This document shows positions 62,091 to 64,000 of a stretch of DNA of 64,000 bases, one piece after another. Position numbers and translations under genes: made by a program. How positions within the stretch are numbered: position 1 is the stretch's first letter; every line of letters starts with the position of its first letter. The notes beneath the pieces are model-generated. The model ran no database searches, was not told where the DNA came from, and saw only the letters and a list, made by a program, of their open reading frames with translations. The stretch spans positions 845,652 through 909,651 of the forward strand of contig WMCF01000021.1 of the NCBI GenBank assembly GCA_009792885.1, written 5' to 3'. This DNA comes from Eremophila alpestris peregrina. Taxonomy: Eukaryota > Chordata > Aves > Passeriformes > Alaudidae.

Positions 62091-64000
62091 GGATATTGAC
62101 AGAGCAGTCTGAGACCTCAGGTGGTAGGCATTATATGTAAACATTTTGACAGTTTTATTATTTCTTCCAGCTTAAAAATAGAAAGGCTTAGGAATCATGT
62201 TTGGAAGAGGTTAAGAGAGTTTTGTGGCTGTTGCCAATGGAAGTATTTGGACCATCTCTCTTCCTATTCCAGAAAAGTTGCCTTGACATGCAACTATTTA
62301 AAATATAGTTCCCCTTCCACATAATCTTTTCAGCAAGCTCTTAAAAGAGAATAAAAGAAATAGAAAAGTCAATATTTCTTGTGGAAACAAAATAAAAGTA
62401 AAAATAATTTTGTGGGGTTTAGACCTATTATTTCTGTAATACTGACCTATAAGGCAATGCCTTATGTTTGTTAGGAATATCAGTGGCTAGCCCAAAGGAT
62501 CAGAACTAAAAATAATGTTTCTCACTATTCTTTTCAGCTGACCTTTTGCTTAGCTGTGAGCTAAGGTCATTTTCACTCTTGGCTGGGCTTCCTTGACAGC
62601 TAAGATGGCTTCTTTATGAAGATACTGAGATAAACTGGGGCCGTGCATTCATTCACGTTGCTAAAACCACTTCATCAAATACTGCTTCTATATAAAATAC
62701 TCCCCATCTAATCAAGAAAACATCAAAATCCTGCAAAGTGCCCTTGTTAATCCTGTCACTTACCACCTAGACCATTTTTCAAGATGATTTAATTAGCAAA
62801 GTAAAAGAACGTGCTATTCTTTCAGCATTATTCACACAAGTTAAAATGTACGCTTTGCTTTAAGATATAAATAACTTGCATAAACTTGTAGAAAATACAT
62901 GCAAATCTAGCACTGACATTTAAAAGCAAAGATGTATCCTACAGTCAGACGTGTTCTGATTTTCTGCCAATACCACCAGAGCCCCAAAGCCACGGTAAGA
63001 GGTCTACCTTTGCTAATTTTCAACCAGAGTTGGAGTGAAAAAGAACTGCCACATGGAAAGAGCCACACGCAGCAGAAATGTAGTTAGGTCTTTATTTTTA
63101 CCAGATCCAAAATGGCTTTCCAATACCAAGAACTCTAAATGTTCCAGAGAAGAGGAAAAAGCTAGAGGAGATAAATACATGCCAAAAATAAGAAGTGCAG
63201 GTGTTATGTACTCTATGCATATATGCTAACCCATAAAAAATTGGCTTAGCAAAGGCAAACCAAAAATAGCAGCAAGAACCCATGATGCTACTCTAGATTA
63301 ACCCTAGAAGCAATTCCCCTTCTTCAATAAAGTGTAGACTTACTGGAGGTAATTGTCAGCATATTCTTTATTGCTTCATAGTTATAATATCAGAGTGCTC
63401 CTAAGGTATAATTAAAGATTTACCTAGATTTATGAGACTTTATCATCACCAACAGGGTTAAAGAATGCCAGGGAGACCCATTGTGTGAGGGTTTTGCTCA
63501 GCAGTTTCCAAAGCAGTGAGGGTATTGTGGAATTACTTTAGTGCTTTAGAAAAGCTTGACTGCTTGGCACTAATGTAAGGGGCATTATTAGAGAGGGGAC
63601 GGTGTCTGCCTGTTAGACCAACACTGCACCTTTCCTTTTCTGGAAAGGAGAAAACTGGGAAAAAGCAATGAGGAGGCAACAGAAGGGGATGGATGCACTC
63701 TGAAGAGTGGAAATTAAGTAGGAAGTAGCAGTTATCATTTATAACAATGACAATAATGATATGCTGGGAAGTTGTCAGTGTCCACACAGCCCTCTCCATT
63801 TCCTTAATACTGATGTTCTTGGTGATGGATCAGTGCTCTCCCACCTGAATTCTACACAGCCCACACTTTTAAATGTTAACTAAACAGTGCTGAATGTTGT
63901 AGGCTTCCAGATGTTACCATATTTATTACATAACCGTTCACTGAATGTATTTAGCGAGTGTCGATGATAGGATGAGCTGGAAATCCTGGAAGGGATAGAA
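62091..64000. other. intergenic DNA to window end, no gene seen
   Basis: AT-rich sequence. Includes the candidate element at 62640-63000. The last kilobase has short frames only. Confidence 0.6.
62640..63000. promoter_or_regulatory. candidate conserved enhancer with octamer and homeodomain sites
   Basis: Contains a perfect POU octamer ATGCAAAT (62899-62906), GATTTAATTAGC at about 62786, CATTATTCACAC, AATCCTGTCACTTACC, and CpG retained in GGCCGTGC, CACGTTGC, AACGTGC, TACGCTT, AGACGTG and CACGG. It is non-repetitive and non-coding. This is the strongest enhancer-like block in the last 10 kb, but conservation is not tested. Confidence 0.4.

Noticed and set aside
1..64000. CRISPR arrays, operons, tRNA or rRNA genes, bacterial mobile elements
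   Set aside because: The sequence is clearly vertebrate. No array of identical spaced repeats, no cloverleaf or ribosomal RNA signature was seen on reading both strands.

Overview
This is vertebrate nuclear DNA, most likely from a bird. The only gene I can name is TSHZ3 (teashirt zinc finger homeobox 3) on the + strand. Its large last coding exon (10876-14075, 1,065 complete codons plus two bases of a split codon) is intact and starts at a clear splice acceptor. The bird assignment is an inference: the recognisable repeats are old CR1-type LINE pieces and MIR-like SINE pieces, no mammalian L1 or Alu-like element was seen, CpG is depleted, and the gaps are long and sparse in repeats. The species cannot be read from the sequence.

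Layout. 1-10875 is the 3' part of the long TSHZ3 intron 1; exon 1, with the start codon, lies upstream of the window. It holds a compact CpG cluster (5217-5253), a 22-bp perfect palindrome between 10-bp direct repeats (8990-9039), and a textbook branch point and polypyrimidine tract just before the exon. 10876-14075 encodes almost the whole protein: serine tract, three widely spaced zinc fingers, a CtBP-type motif, an atypical homeodomain and two C-terminal fingers. 14076 to about 15760 is the 3' UTR. From about 15760 to 64000 no protein-coding gene could be supported. In mammals the region 3' of TSHZ3 is a large gene desert towards ZNF536, and this stretch looks like the same kind of landscape.

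The non-coding part contains three CR1-like fragments (24745-25030 +, 39150-39640 -, 42240-43075 +), two MIR-like fragments (44340-44440 -, 61965-62090 +), two homopolymer A runs above 50 bases (22817, 46743), several microsatellites, a 44-bp tandem duplication (33870), GC-rich islands with chance-like ORFs (21300-21950, 22950-24000, 57850-58520), and several segments whose motif content resembles conserved enhancers (20795-21090, 28990-29230, 40290-40420, 55240-55680, 62640-63000). The enhancer calls are inference from composition and motifs only.

The most unusual structure is a decayed array of TAAATC-core motifs at 45922-46300, with 20-bp spacing in part and two exact copies of a 12-bp palindrome. 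No new multigene system, CRISPR array, operon or RNA gene was found.
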